The notes beneath the pieces are model-generated. The model was not told the DNA's origin, did no database searches, and saw nothing but the letters and a program-made list of their open reading frames with translations. The position numbers and the translations under genes were made by a program. From the NCBI GenBank assembly GCA_945900965.1, contig CAMDKM010000004.1:1-64000 (forward strand): a stretch of 64,000 nucleotides of DNA. The letters run 5' to 3'. This document shows, one piece after another, positions 27,617 through 35,139 of this stretch (positions are counted from its first letter, which is position 1; each line of letters starts with the position of its first letter). This DNA comes from Bordetella parapertussis (GTDB taxonomy: Bacteria > Pseudomonadota > Gammaproteobacteria > Burkholderiales > JACQAP01).

Positions 27617-27902
27617 CTAGGCCGCGCATTTAAAAAAAACTGTGCCAGACAACAACGAATACAAACTGACAACGGACTGCGTCAACTTTTTCCACCCTTG
27701 CTGATTCGGGCCCGCGTTGCGCCAACTCGATCAACAGTCCGACCGTGAACGCTTCTCCCTGCACAACCGCTTGGACTTACCCGTCGGCGCGATTGCGTAC
27801 CCAGCCGGTCATGCCGAGTTGGTTGGCGCGCCGGCGCATGGACTCCCGGTAAAACACCCCCTGGACGAGGCCGGTGATTCGCAGGCGCTTTGTAATTGCC
27901 AA
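27617..27902 (-). pseudogene. acyP: Acylphosphatase with an in-frame nonsense codon
   Basis: From a probable TTG start at 27902 the frame reads [20 protein letters not shown], then [17 protein letters not shown], then TAA at 27777-27779, and continues with VQAVVQGEAFTVGLL and LAQRGPESARVEKVDA to about 27655. This is the whole acylphosphatase pattern (GxVQGV-F-R, GWVRNxxDG-x-VQ, GP-x-ARV), with the codon after DG replaced by a stop. The end of the frame at 27617 is beyond the homology. A heptad-repeat block sits immediately upstream, where a normal ATG and Shine-Dalgarno would be expected, so the promoter region may have been invaded too. Confidence 0.82.
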
Positions 27903-27933
27903 GGTAGGGACGCGAGGGACGGAGAATGAGTCA

Positions 27934-28069
27934 GGATTGAGGATCGGGGATTGGGGATTGAGGGGGTGAAAATTCAGTGAAGGCATGAATGAATGAATGA
28001 GTGAATGAGTAGGGGGTGTAGACCCTCAATCCTCAATCCTCGATCCTGCCTTTTCGATCCCCGATCCTG
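27934..28069. repeat. Degenerate heptad repeats, second inverted block
   Basis: GGATTGA-GGATCGG-GGATTGG-GGATTGA at 27934-27961 faces TCAATCC-TCAATCC-TCGATCC at 28026-28046 and further TCGATCC/CCGATCC units to about 28068. A GAATGAAT tetramer run lies between them (27986-28010). The layout is the same as at 26209-26334. Confidence 0.85.
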
Positions 28070-28155
28070 GCTCCTAAAAATTGCGATTCTAGGACAATAC
28101 CCGCCACAATACGCTGAAGTTCTCGCTAGACATTGCTCACCCCCAATACGGAAAA

Positions 28156-28179
28156 ACGGGCGCCGTGGGCGCCCGTTTT
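28156..28179 (-). terminator. Intrinsic terminator after the DoxX operon
   Basis: The stem ACGGGCGCC / GGCGCCCGT with loop GTG has nine perfect pairs. On the minus strand, the direction of doxX, it is followed by TTTTT. On the plus strand it has TTTT, so it may work both ways. Confidence 0.85.
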
Positions 28180-28197
28180 GTTACAACGTGCTTCTAA

Positions 28198-28647
28198 TCA
28201 AACCGCAAATGGCGGGCTGGCTATTGAGACCGGCGTCGAATGCCCTTGTTTGTCATCGCGCGACAAGGCAAGGGCGCCGTTACCGAGCAACGCCTGCACA
28301 AGGGTTGCGATCACCAGGAACAGTGGATATTCCCAGCCACCGTTGGGGTTGGTGAATAGCCAGCCGTTACCGGCATGGGTCCATGTCGCGCCAATCAGAA
28401 TGGGCACCAGCGCGGCGGCAACGATTCGCGTCCGAACGCCCAGAATCAGCAATACCCCGCCCACCGCTTCCATGGCAAACACCACATATGCCAGCGGGCC
28501 GGGCAGGCCGATGGACTCGAAGAACTGCGCGGTGCCGGCCAAGGTGTACACCATGCCTTTGAGGTACACGCTGTGGGCGATAAACATTAGCCCTAGCGCC
28601 ACCCGAAGCAGCAGGGCGCCGTAGGCCGACAGTTGTTTGTCGTTCAC
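28198..28647 (-). CDS. DoxX family membrane protein
   Basis: 149 aa with four hydrophobic helices: LLLRVALGLMFIAHSVYLKG, FAMEAVGGVLLILG, IVAAALVPILIGATW and YPLFLVIATLVQALLG. This is the DoxX pattern, an inner-membrane family linked to thiosulfate:quinone oxidation in archaea and to oxidative-stress complexes in bacteria. GTG start at 28647 behind GAGGAG. It is downstream of a rhodanese-domain gene by 10 bp in one operon, which suggests sulfur chemistry or redox stress. A strong terminator follows at 28156-28179. Confidence 0.85.
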   Translation of the reverse strand: MNDKQLSAYGALLLRVALGLMFIAHSVYLKGMVYTLAGTAQFFESIGLPGPLAYVVFAMEAVGGVLLILGVRTRIVAAALVPILIGATWTHAGNGWLFTNPNGGWEYPLFLVIATLVQALLGNGALALSRDDKQGHSTPVSIASPPFAV

Positions 28648-28657
28648 GGGACTCTCC

Positions 28658-29035
28658 TCAGGCGGCCTGTTTGACGGCTTCGACCGGGTAGCCGTTGGCT
28701 TCCCAGGTTGAAAATCCGCCTTCCATTTCCATGACCGGGTAGCCTTGCGCGATCAGTTGCGTTGCCGCATCGGCGGCCAGGTGGCAGGTAGCGTTATAGC
28801 AATACAGGACGTTGAGCTTGTCCTTGCTCAGTCCGACCGGCTTGTCCCAGCGGCCTTTGTGCAAATTGACGGCGCCGGGTACGTGCGCTTTGCGGAAATC
28901 CGAGGGCAGGCGCACATCAACGATCACGATGTCGGCCTTGCGGTCGATGAGGCCGGTGAGTTCATGGGGGCCGGTGGTGAAGGCGTTCCTGGCGCCAAAA
29001 TGAATGCTGGCTTGTGCAAAATCATAGTTCGTCAC
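28658..29035 (-). CDS. Single-domain rhodanese-like protein
   Basis: 125 aa from GTG 29035; AAGGAG lies nine bases upstream, which makes the GTG more likely than the in-frame ATG at 29053. Rhodanese fold with IVIVDVRLPSDFRKAHVPGA (CH2A region) and the active-site loop YCYNATCHLAAD. The loop cysteines are C-Y-N-A-T-C, and the loop differs from the usual C-x-x-G-x-R, so transferase activity is likely but unproven. No signal peptide. It is the first gene of an operon with doxX, and divergent from a LysR regulator 143 bp away that probably controls it. Confidence 0.83.
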   Translation of the reverse strand: MTNYDFAQASIHFGARNAFTTGPHELTGLIDRKADIVIVDVRLPSDFRKAHVPGAVNLHKGRWDKPVGLSKDKLNVLYCYNATCHLAADAATQLIAQGYPVMEMEGGFSTWEANGYPVEAVKQAA

Positions 29036-29178
29036 GGTGAGGCTCCTTTGCATTGGTTGAAGGGATGCACCGATGTGATCGGCGTGGGGAGCAGATTAGG
29101 CGAGTGGGGCATTTTGATATACGGGGCAATCGGCATAAGATTGTTCACGAATTCGAACCAATCGCGGCATCGCGAACC

Positions 29179-30087
29179 ATGGAAAATCTCACCGATATCG
29201 CCGTTTTTGTGAAAGTGGTGGAATGCGGCAGTTTCACCCGGGCCGCCGACCAGCTTGAACTCTCGCGCGCCGCGATCAGCAAGTATCTGTCGCGTATCGA
29301 GGAGCGCCTGGGTGTGCGCCTGCTCAATCGCACGACCCGCCGCCTGAGCCTCACCGAGGCCGGGGCCGAATTGTTCGAGGCCAGCCGCGGCGCCCTGGAA
29401 CGCATTGGCGAAGCGGAAGAATCCATTGCCCGCCTGCAGCGCGAACCGAAGGGCCGGCTCAAGGTCAATGCGCCGATGTCCTTTGGTGTGCTGCATCTGG
29501 CGGCGGCATTGCCGGAGTTTCTGAAGCGTTATCCCGGCATCCATATCGATCTCCGGATGGACGACCGCATCATCGATCTGCACGAGGAAGGTTTCGATGT
29601 CGGCATCCGGATTGCCCGGCTGAAGGACTCTTCTCTGGTGGCCAAGAAACTGGCGCGCTGCCGCCAGGTGTTATGCGCTTCGCCGGCCTATCTTGAGGAA
29701 TTCGGCGAGCTGCAATCGGTGGACGATCTGGCCTCGCATAACTGCATTCAATACCTCTATGCCGCGGAGGCGAACGTCTGGCGGTTTACTGCTCAGAACG
29801 GGCGCGCGATCCAGGTGGCCGTGCAGGGCAATCTGCGCGTGAACAATGGCATGGCCGGGCGCGAAGCCGCGGCGCAAGGACTGGGCATTGTGCACTTGCC
29901 TACCTTCTATGTTGGCGAATACATACGTCAAGGAAAATTGCGGCCTGTCCTTGCCGACTACGGGCTTCCGGAACTCGACATTCATGCGGTCTGGCCGCAA
30001 CGCGCCCATGTCCCACCCAAGGTGCGTGTCTTCGTGGACTTTCTGGCCAAGCGATTTGGTCCCAATCCGCAGTGGGACAAATACTGA
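29179..30087 (+). CDS. LysR family transcriptional regulator
   Basis: 302 aa from ATG 29179. N-terminal winged HTH with FTRAADQLELSRAAISKYLS (about 18-37) and LLNRTTRRLSLTEAG. The effector domain carries LKVNAPMSFGVLHL and DVGIRIARLKDSSLVAKKLA, typical of the CrgA/DsdC-like subgroup of LysR regulators. It is divergent from the rhodanese-doxX operon, the classical layout for LysR control of the neighbour. dinB starts 21 bp downstream on the same strand and could be co-transcribed. Confidence 0.88.
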   Translation: MENLTDIAVFVKVVECGSFTRAADQLELSRAAISKYLSRIEERLGVRLLNRTTRRLSLTEAGAELFEASRGALERIGEAEESIARLQREPKGRLKVNAPMSFGVLHLAAALPEFLKRYPGIHIDLRMDDRIIDLHEEGFDVGIRIARLKDSSLVAKKLARCRQVLCASPAYLEEFGELQSVDDLASHNCIQYLYAAEANVWRFTAQNGRAIQVAVQGNLRVNNGMAGREAAAQGLGIVHLPTFYVGEYIRQGKLRPVLADYGLPELDIHAVWPQRAHVPPKVRVFVDFLAKRFGPNPQWDKY

Positions 30088-30108
30088 GCAAATACCCAAA
30101 ACAAGTTC

Positions 30109-31317
30109 ATGTCCGTTCCCAATCATCGTTGGATTGCCCATCTCGACATGGACGCCTTTTATGCGTCCGTCGAATTGCTGAGGTATCCGGAATTGCGCGG
30201 CCGTCCGGTGGTGGTCGGGGGACGGCGGGGGGATCAGCCGGTGGCGCAAGCCGATGGCGGCCGGCGTTTTAGCGCGCTGCGCTCGTATGCCGGTCGCGGC
30301 GTGGTGACCACCGCCACCTACGAGGCTCGTGCCCTTGGCGTGTTTTCAGGCATGGGGTTGATGAAATCCGCCGCGCTCGCCCCGGATGCCGTGCTGCTGC
30401 CCGCCGATTTCGACGAATACCGCAAATACTCGCGCCTGTTCAAGGCGGCCGTGGCGGAAGTGGCGCCGATGATCGAGGATCGCGGCATCGATGAAATTTT
30501 TATCGATTTGACGGACGTGTCGGGCGCACAAGATGTCGAGCCGGGAGATGCGCACGCCGGCGTGCGTGCGATCGCGCGCTGGATCAAGACCGAAGTGCGG
30601 CGAGCTACCGGGCTGACGTGTTCGGTCGGCATCACGCCCAACAAACTGCTCTCCAAACTTTGCTCCGAGCTGGAGAAACCCGACGGACTGACAATACTGG
30701 AGATGGCGGACATTCCGGCGCGCATCTGGCCGTTGCCGGCGCGCCGCATCAACGGCATCGGCCCCAAGGCTGCCGCCAAGCTGGAGGCGCTGGGCATTAT
30801 GACCATTGGCGATCTGGCCAACGCCGATCGCCGCTGGCTGGTGGAGAAGTTTGGCGCCAATTATGGGGCCTGGCTGCATGAGGCGGCTCATGGCAATGAC
30901 GAGAGCCCGATCGTGACCTACCGAGAGCCCAAGTCCATCAGCCGCGAAACGACTTTCGAACGCGATCTCGACGCCCGCCAGGATCGCGCCGAACTCGGCG
31001 CCATGCTTACCCGCTTGTGCGAACAACTGTCGAATGATCTAAAGAAGAAGGGTTACCTTGGCAAAACCATCGGCGTGAAGCTGCGCTTCGACGATTTCAA
31101 GATGGTTACCCGGGTACTGACGCTTCCCTCCCATATACGGGACGCCCCCGCTATCCGCCACGCGGCGGGGCAGTGCCTGAAGAGCGTGGAGTTCGCGCGG
31201 CGCCTGAGACTGATCGGCGTGCGCGCCGACAACCTGTGTCGGGAAGATGCCTTGCCCGTCCCCCCGCCCGCGCGGCAGACGGAAGCGAATCGCGATCAGT
31301 TGTCGCTTCCAATGTAG
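30109..31317 (+). CDS. dinB: DNA polymerase IV (Y-family)
   Basis: 402-aa translesion polymerase. The active-site acids are in AHLDMDAFYASVE (D13) and RGIDEIFIDL. The fingers/palm segment has ATYEARALGVFSGMGLMKSA, and the helix-hairpin-helix NGIGPKAAAKLEALGIMTIGDLA and little-finger ETTFERDLDARQDRAEL are intact. There is a 12-residue insert after VVVGG (RRGDQPVAQADGG) that most DinB proteins lack. The C-terminal tail ends in QLSLPM, which resembles the beta-clamp-binding motif QLsLPL and should tether it to the clamp. Acts in SOS-type lesion bypass. Follows a LysR gene closely; no LexA box was seen. Confidence 0.93.
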   Translation: MSVPNHRWIAHLDMDAFYASVELLRYPELRGRPVVVGGRRGDQPVAQADGGRRFSALRSYAGRGVVTTATYEARALGVFSGMGLMKSAALAPDAVLLPADFDEYRKYSRLFKAAVAEVAPMIEDRGIDEIFIDLTDVSGAQDVEPGDAHAGVRAIARWIKTEVRRATGLTCSVGITPNKLLSKLCSELEKPDGLTILEMADIPARIWPLPARRINGIGPKAAAKLEALGIMTIGDLANADRRWLVEKFGANYGAWLHEAAHGNDESPIVTYREPKSISRETTFERDLDARQDRAELGAMLTRLCEQLSNDLKKKGYLGKTIGVKLRFDDFKMVTRVLTLPSHIRDAPAIRHAAGQCLKSVEFARRLRLIGVRADNLCREDALPVPPPARQTEANRDQLSLPM

Positions 31318-31326
31318 CGTAGAGGC

Positions 31327-31425
31327 GGTGAACGGTAAACGGTGAACAGTGATCGGTAAAGGCGTGAGGAGTTAGGGGTGAGGAGTAAGGGGTGTAAAAC
31401 CCTCAATTCCCGATCCTCAATCCTC
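31327..31425. repeat. Degenerate heptad repeats, third block
   Basis: Ten consecutive 7-bp units: GGTGAAC, GGTAAAC, GGTGAAC, AGTGATC, GGTAAAG, GCGTGAG, GAGTTAG, GGGTGAG, GAGTAAG, GGGTGTA (31327-31396). They are followed by TCAATTC/CCGATCC/TCAATCC units to 31425. The last units resemble the complement of the CCCCTAG array at the window start, and the trailing units match the other heptad blocks, so all belong to one style of repeat. Confidence 0.85.
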
Positions 31426-31491
31426 TGCCTTTGCCGTTCCCCAATTTATTGCTACACTGGAAGCTCACAACTTGTGAAAGGAGGTGATCCT

Positions 31492-31563
31492 GTGATTATC
31501 GACCAAGGCAACACCGGCCGGCAGACCGGATCTACCCGAAGCGTTAGGAGTTTGGGCCAGTAA
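31492..31563 (+). CDS. 23-aa ORF with an extreme Shine-Dalgarno, followed by a terminator
   Basis: GTG 31492 opens a 23-codon frame (MIIDQGNTGRQTGSTRSVRS, then LGQ) ending in TAA 31561-31563. Bases 31476-31490 (GAAAGGAGGTGATCC) are complementary to the usual last 15 bases of 16S rRNA, with AGGAGG seven bases before the GTG. An intrinsic terminator follows 25 bases after the stop. The peptide has no hydrophobic segment, no signal sequence and no run of one amino acid, so it is not an obvious attenuator. I do not recognise the family. It could be a small protein, a leader peptide or a small RNA with a ribosome-binding region. Confidence 0.5.
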   Translation: MIIDQGNTGRQTGSTRSVRSLGQ

Positions 31564-31587
31564 TCCGGCCGGACTGCCTGAGCAGTA

Positions 31588-31623
31588 AAAGCGCCCCGAT
31601 CGCGAAAGTGGTCGGGGCGTTTC
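31588..31623 (+). terminator. Intrinsic terminator after the 23-aa ORF
   Basis: AAAAG, then CGCCCCGA (31592-31599), a 12-base loop, TCGGGGCG (31612-31619), then TTTC. Eight perfect pairs with a G-T extension at the base and a short T-run on the plus strand; the A-run upstream would serve the minus strand. Confidence 0.75.
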
Positions 31624-31630
31624 ATTTCTG

Positions 31631-31768
31631 GAAACGGGGTCAGGTCTCAATACTGTTCGTTTTGAATCCGAATCTCGTTCGGATATCGGAGTCAAAACCT
31701 CGCCCGCACGTTCTTTTATTCTTCCCGAACCGCCTTAATCGAACAGTCTTGAGACCTGACCCCGTTTC
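31631..31768. repeat. REPIN/MITE-like element with 29-bp terminal inverted repeats
   Basis: Left arm 31631-31659 begins GAAACGGGGTCAGGTCTCAA; right arm 31740-31768 is its reverse complement with one mismatch in 29. A second internal pair, GTTTTGAATCCGA (31658-31670) and TCGGAGTCAAAAC (31685-31697), has 12 of 13 matches. The GGGGTCAGGTCT core resembles the REP sequences moved by REP-associated tyrosine transposases (from memory). No transposase gene is in the element or the window. The 595-bp gap 31318-31912 otherwise holds the heptads, the small ORF and its terminator. Confidence 0.85.
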
Positions 31769-31912
31769 GAAAAAAACGCCATGGCGCTTGCCGTTGCGAT
31801 GCGGGCGAAGATGGCAACGTCAAATAGCGACTCGTCCTATGCGACTGAGTTGACTCCCCCGTACAGATTGATTGACGAAGAGTCCGTCCCCGGCTCTCGT
31901 GTGGGTGTTACA

Positions 31913-32509
31913 TCAGACATGATGTGTTCTTCCGGATTTGGCTAGCACTTGCTCGATGCGCCTGTCCGGCACAAGCCACATCAAGGCAACACCGACATAA
32001 ATTGCCCCGGCGATCCATGGGTGCACAAACGCCGAGGGAATCGCAATCGCATACAGCACCAGCGAGAGCTTCCCCTTGAGGTCTTTGCCGACAGCGACGG
32101 CAAGCAATGATTCTTTCCCGTGCGCGGCTATGATGCTTTTCTGCAAGAGCCAATAAGCGATTGCCGACATCAGGAGCGGAACGCCATAGAGGGCGGTGGG
32201 CACGGGAGCAAAGTGGTTCTCGCTCATCCACCCGGTTGCGAAGGGAATAAGCGACAGCCAGAACAGCAAATGCAGGTTGGTCCACAGGATGGCGCCATTG
32301 ATTCGCTGAGTGGCGTGAAACATGTGGTGATGATTGTTCCAGTAAATGCCCAGGTAGATGAAGCTCAAAAGGTAACTGAGGAATACCGGCAACAGAGACT
32401 GCAGTGCCGCGAGATCGGTGCCATGCGGCACCTTCAACTCCAGCACCATGATGGTGATGATCACGGCCAGAACACCATCGCTGAACGCTTCCAATCGACC
32501 CTTGCCCAT
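31913..32509 (-). CDS. TMEM175/DUF1211 family membrane protein (putative potassium channel)
   Basis: 198 aa. The N-terminal helix has the family signature R-x-x-x-FSDG (RLEAFSDGVLAVIITIMVLE), where FSD marks the pore-lining helix of TMEM175 channels. Further segments are LLSFIYLGIYWNNHHHMFH, LLFWLSLIPFATGW and three more hydrophobic helices, six in all. Bacterial TMEM175 proteins form tetrameric K+-permeable channels with a hydrophobic constriction and no P-loop. The gene stands alone on the minus strand, 190 bp after a metal-dependent hydrolase-like gene stop region. Confidence 0.82.
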   Translation of the reverse strand: MGKGRLEAFSDGVLAVIITIMVLELKVPHGTDLAALQSLLPVFLSYLLSFIYLGIYWNNHHHMFHATQRINGAILWTNLHLLFWLSLIPFATGWMSENHFAPVPTALYGVPLLMSAIAYWLLQKSIIAAHGKESLLAVAVGKDLKGKLSLVLYAIAIPSAFVHPWIAGAIYVGVALMWLVPDRRIEQVLAKSGRTHHV

Positions 32510-32565
32510 CTTTGCCCTCCCATTATGTCGGCATTCGTGGAACGACCGTCAATATAGCGCGATCT

Positions 32566-32679
32566 TCAATTTATGGTGCTGCCCACTTCCTGCGCCGCGG
32601 CCTGCTCTTCGTCAAAGTGCGTGTAGCAGATCACCCAGGCGCCGCCGGGATTGAATACATCGTACGGTGTGTCGCGCAA
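32566..32679 (-). CDS. Possible 37-aa ORF or gene remnant
   Basis: From a TTG at 32679 the frame reads MRDTPYDVFNPGGAWVICYT and then HFDEEQAAAQEVGSTIN before TGA. The frame is open back to about 32720 with RRPGKSTLRRRL. The composition looks protein-like, but there is no convincing Shine-Dalgarno or ATG and I do not recognise the family. It may be the 3' stump of a deleted gene between the TMEM175 and membrane hydrolase genes. Confidence 0.3.
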   Translation of the reverse strand: MRDTPYDVFNPGGAWVICYTHFDEEQAAAQEVGSTIN

Positions 32680-32698
32680 CCGCCTGCGCAGAGTGCTT

Positions 32699-33709
32699 TT
32701 ACCGGGGCGGCGTCAGAGGCTCGCCCAGCGCGCGTTTCCAAATCCAGGGCAACACGCGCTCAATGTCGATAAAAGCGCCAACCTTCTCGGGAATTGCCAA
32801 GGGTACGGAGGCGCTATGCCGTTCGGCGACGGCGAAGGTAAAAATGTAATTGGGCTCCTGCCCCATGCGAAGGTCGCTCATTAGCACGCGCGGGCCGTCC
32901 TGCTTGAATTTGAAGAATCCCTTGCTGAACGCGGCGAGGCGCGTAACGCCGTCGACTTCCTGCAATTCCGGTTTCAAATCGGCGCCACTCGGAAAACGGT
33001 CGAACTGGATGCGAGGCTCGGCATCGAGCAGCGAATAGAAACCTTCATGGTAATGATCGTCTGACATGGCGAGCACACGCCACAGTACCGAGTTGAACGG
33101 CGTTGGTACGACCAGAACGCGTTCGGCGGCGATACCCTGCGCGGCGAGCGAGGTGCGGGCGATGCCGTCCACATGTTGTTGCGCGGCGAACCCCCATGAT
33201 AAATAAAGCGTGCTGAGCACCAGTCCGGCGGCATTGGCCGCAAGTCCTCGTGTATTGCCCCGCGTAACCAGCGCCCAGCCCGCGCCTGCCAGCAGGGGCA
33301 ACGTGTACAAGGGGTCGATGATAAAAACACTGCCCACGCCGAAGGGATGATTCGAGAAAGGCAATGCGAGCTGCGTGCCGTAGACCGTCATCGCATCGAG
33401 CAGCGGATGGGTGACAAGGACCAGCCAGATGGCAAGCCACCAGCGACGCCACAAGGCCCATTCACCGTGCAGGCGGGCGATCGCAGCGGCGAACGGGAAC
33501 GAGAACAGCGTCAACCAGAAGGGCGCATGGGTCTCGGCACGGTGCAGCACCATGTTGCGAATCGGGTCGCCGTGTTGGATCAACACGTCGAGATCGGGCA
33601 GCGTGCCTGCCATTGCACCCCACATTGCCGACTTCCATAAAGCGGTGCGCCGGCCCATTGTGGCGACACCAACGGCGGCGCCCAGTGCGATTTGTGAAAG
33701 AGAATCCAT
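32699..33709 (-). CDS. Membrane-bound metal-dependent hydrolase-like protein (YdjM/DUF457 family)
   Basis: 336 aa. The N-terminal signature MDSLSQIALGAAVGVA is followed by AGTLPDLDVLI and HRAETHAPFWLTL, and LLVLVTHPLLDAMTVYGTQL-type residues carry the conserved H and D metal ligands. About four to five transmembrane helices lie between residues 50 and 190; the C-terminal 140 residues are hydrophilic. E. coli YdjM and Bacillus YfhO-type relatives are inner-membrane proteins with no assigned substrate; ydjM is SOS-regulated in E. coli. No LexA site was seen here. Confidence 0.8.
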   Translation of the reverse strand: MDSLSQIALGAAVGVATMGRRTALWKSAMWGAMAGTLPDLDVLIQHGDPIRNMVLHRAETHAPFWLTLFSFPFAAAIARLHGEWALWRRWWLAIWLVLVTHPLLDAMTVYGTQLALPFSNHPFGVGSVFIIDPLYTLPLLAGAGWALVTRGNTRGLAANAAGLVLSTLYLSWGFAAQQHVDGIARTSLAAQGIAAERVLVVPTPFNSVLWRVLAMSDDHYHEGFYSLLDAEPRIQFDRFPSGADLKPELQEVDGVTRLAAFSKGFFKFKQDGPRVLMSDLRMGQEPNYIFTFAVAERHSASVPLAIPEKVGAFIDIERVLPWIWKRALGEPLTPPR

Positions 33710-33956
33710 GGCTCACCATTGTAAAGGTTTGGAAAAAAGCCCTTGTGTCGATTGGCGTGAGGTGTTGTGGATTCCGGTGGGGATGGGTGTGGCCCGCGAT
33801 TGGGAATAGAGATTTATGCATGGTATCGATAAAAACAAGTTATTTTTCTTTATTCGGCATCCTTCGTATAGTGCGTCCATCGCAGTTGAGCTTGATTCGG
33901 GATTGGCCTGAATGCCGACGACGATAACTCTCAACTTACTGACAAAGGAGCATCAC

Positions 33957-34475
33957 ATGAACGCGCGTACTACCCTGAAGACCGTCCTGGTCGCCTGTGC
34001 CGTATTTTCTCTGCCGATGAGCGCCATGGCGGGAGCCGGACATATCTGGAGCAAGAAGCAGATACAAGCCGCGGGCGAACCTTCTGAATCTCTCGCCCCG
34101 AACTCGGCCGTGGAAGAGATCACCCGCAACTGGGCTCAAATCGACTTCGACCGGAACAATCAAATCTCGGCAACGGAGATCCAGGATTATTTGAACGGCA
34201 AGACCGCCGTCAATAACTTCGATACCACACAGCTACCGACGGGCCTCACAGGGCTGGATGACCAGGGGCCGCAGACACTGTCCTCTACGGACGTGGGCAT
34301 GCACTACGCCCACGGGGAAGGCAAGGACAATCCATCGGCGAAGGTTTACATTCCCGGCGCAAGTTACACCGAGGTCATCGCCAAGGAGAAGAGCAACAAC
34401 AAGGACTTCAACAAGCGGGCCATGGTTCTCGAAGTCCAGGAAGCGATGCTGGAGAAAGAAGACAAGGCGATGTAA
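33957..34475 (+). CDS. Secreted EF-hand protein
   Basis: 172 aa from ATG 33957 (AAAGGAG upstream). Signal peptide of about 26 residues (LVACAVFSLPMSAMA-GA), so periplasmic or exported. One EF-hand loop, DFDRNNQISATE, supplies acidic ligands at positions 1, 3, 5 and 12, about residues 64-75. The rest is low in hydrophobics, with YIPGASYTEVIAKEKS and a charged C-terminal helix, and matches no family I know. It shares its exported EF-hand layout with the smaller protein at 38088-38294, and lies in a region with three fasciclin genes, suggesting a calcium-dependent surface or matrix function. The 200-bp upstream region is A+T-rich but no promoter is certain. Confidence 0.8.
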   Translation: MNARTTLKTVLVACAVFSLPMSAMAGAGHIWSKKQIQAAGEPSESLAPNSAVEEITRNWAQIDFDRNNQISATEIQDYLNGKTAVNNFDTTQLPTGLTGLDDQGPQTLSSTDVGMHYAHGEGKDNPSAKVYIPGASYTEVIAKEKSNNKDFNKRAMVLEVQEAMLEKEDKAM

Positions 34476-34688
34476 TGCAGCACAAGGACGCAACTGGCGG
34501 ACGAGCATGGATTGACGTCCGCCGGAACGGGGATGCAATTTCCCTGACGTGTCCGCGTCTTCAGAATGGAGTTAGGGAAAGGCTCCGGTGGAGCGACAAC
34601 CACTCCGCCATGGTTCTTGACTAAATTGATCGGCTGCGGTTGGTGAATTGGCAACTTTGATGCCGGACAAAACCAGGAGGACATAACT

Positions 34689-35063
34689 GTGACAAGCGAG
34701 ATAAGTATTCGAAACCTTAGGAACATCGGACCCACCATCGCCGATCGCCTTGAAACGGTTGGCGTGAAAACCGCCGGTGATATGAAGCGCATCGGTCCGG
34801 CCAGAGCCTACAACCTAGTCAAGCTTGCCTATGCCGATCTGAGTATTCCGGTGTGTTACTACCTTTACTCCTTGCGGGGTGCGCTTGAGGAAAAACATTG
34901 GGATGCCTTGCCCGAAAGCACCAAGAACCGGCTGCTGCGTGAGGCAGGTATTGAGCGGCCAACCAAAAGTGTCAGGCGGCTGGCCGTCATGGCAACGAAG
35001 GCAAGTCAGGGGAACAAGGCGGATCTGCACCGTCGCAAACCCATAGTTCCAATGGCCGCTTGA
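34689..35063 (+). CDS. TfoX/Sxy C-terminal-domain protein
   Basis: 124 aa from GTG 34689 with AGGAGG ten bases upstream. Residues 7-85 match the TfoX_C helix-hairpin-helix-like domain: IRNLRNIGPTIADRLETVGV, KTAGDMKRIGPARAYNLVKLA, then YYLYSLRGALEEKHWDALPE. The N-terminal TfoX domain found in full Sxy proteins is missing, so this is a stand-alone C-terminal-domain protein, a common arrangement. Sxy/TfoX activates competence genes with CRP in gammaproteobacteria; stand-alone versions have no proven role. The C-terminus (about 95-124) is basic. Confidence 0.8.
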   Translation: MTSEISIRNLRNIGPTIADRLETVGVKTAGDMKRIGPARAYNLVKLAYADLSIPVCYYLYSLRGALEEKHWDALPESTKNRLLREAGIERPTKSVRRLAVMATKASQGNKADLHRRKPIVPMAA

Positions 35064-35139
35064 ATCCTGTTACCGGCCAAAACTCTGTGGCATTGCGCCA
35101 ATCTACATTTCACCCGGCGCAAAGCGCCGCCGCAGACGA

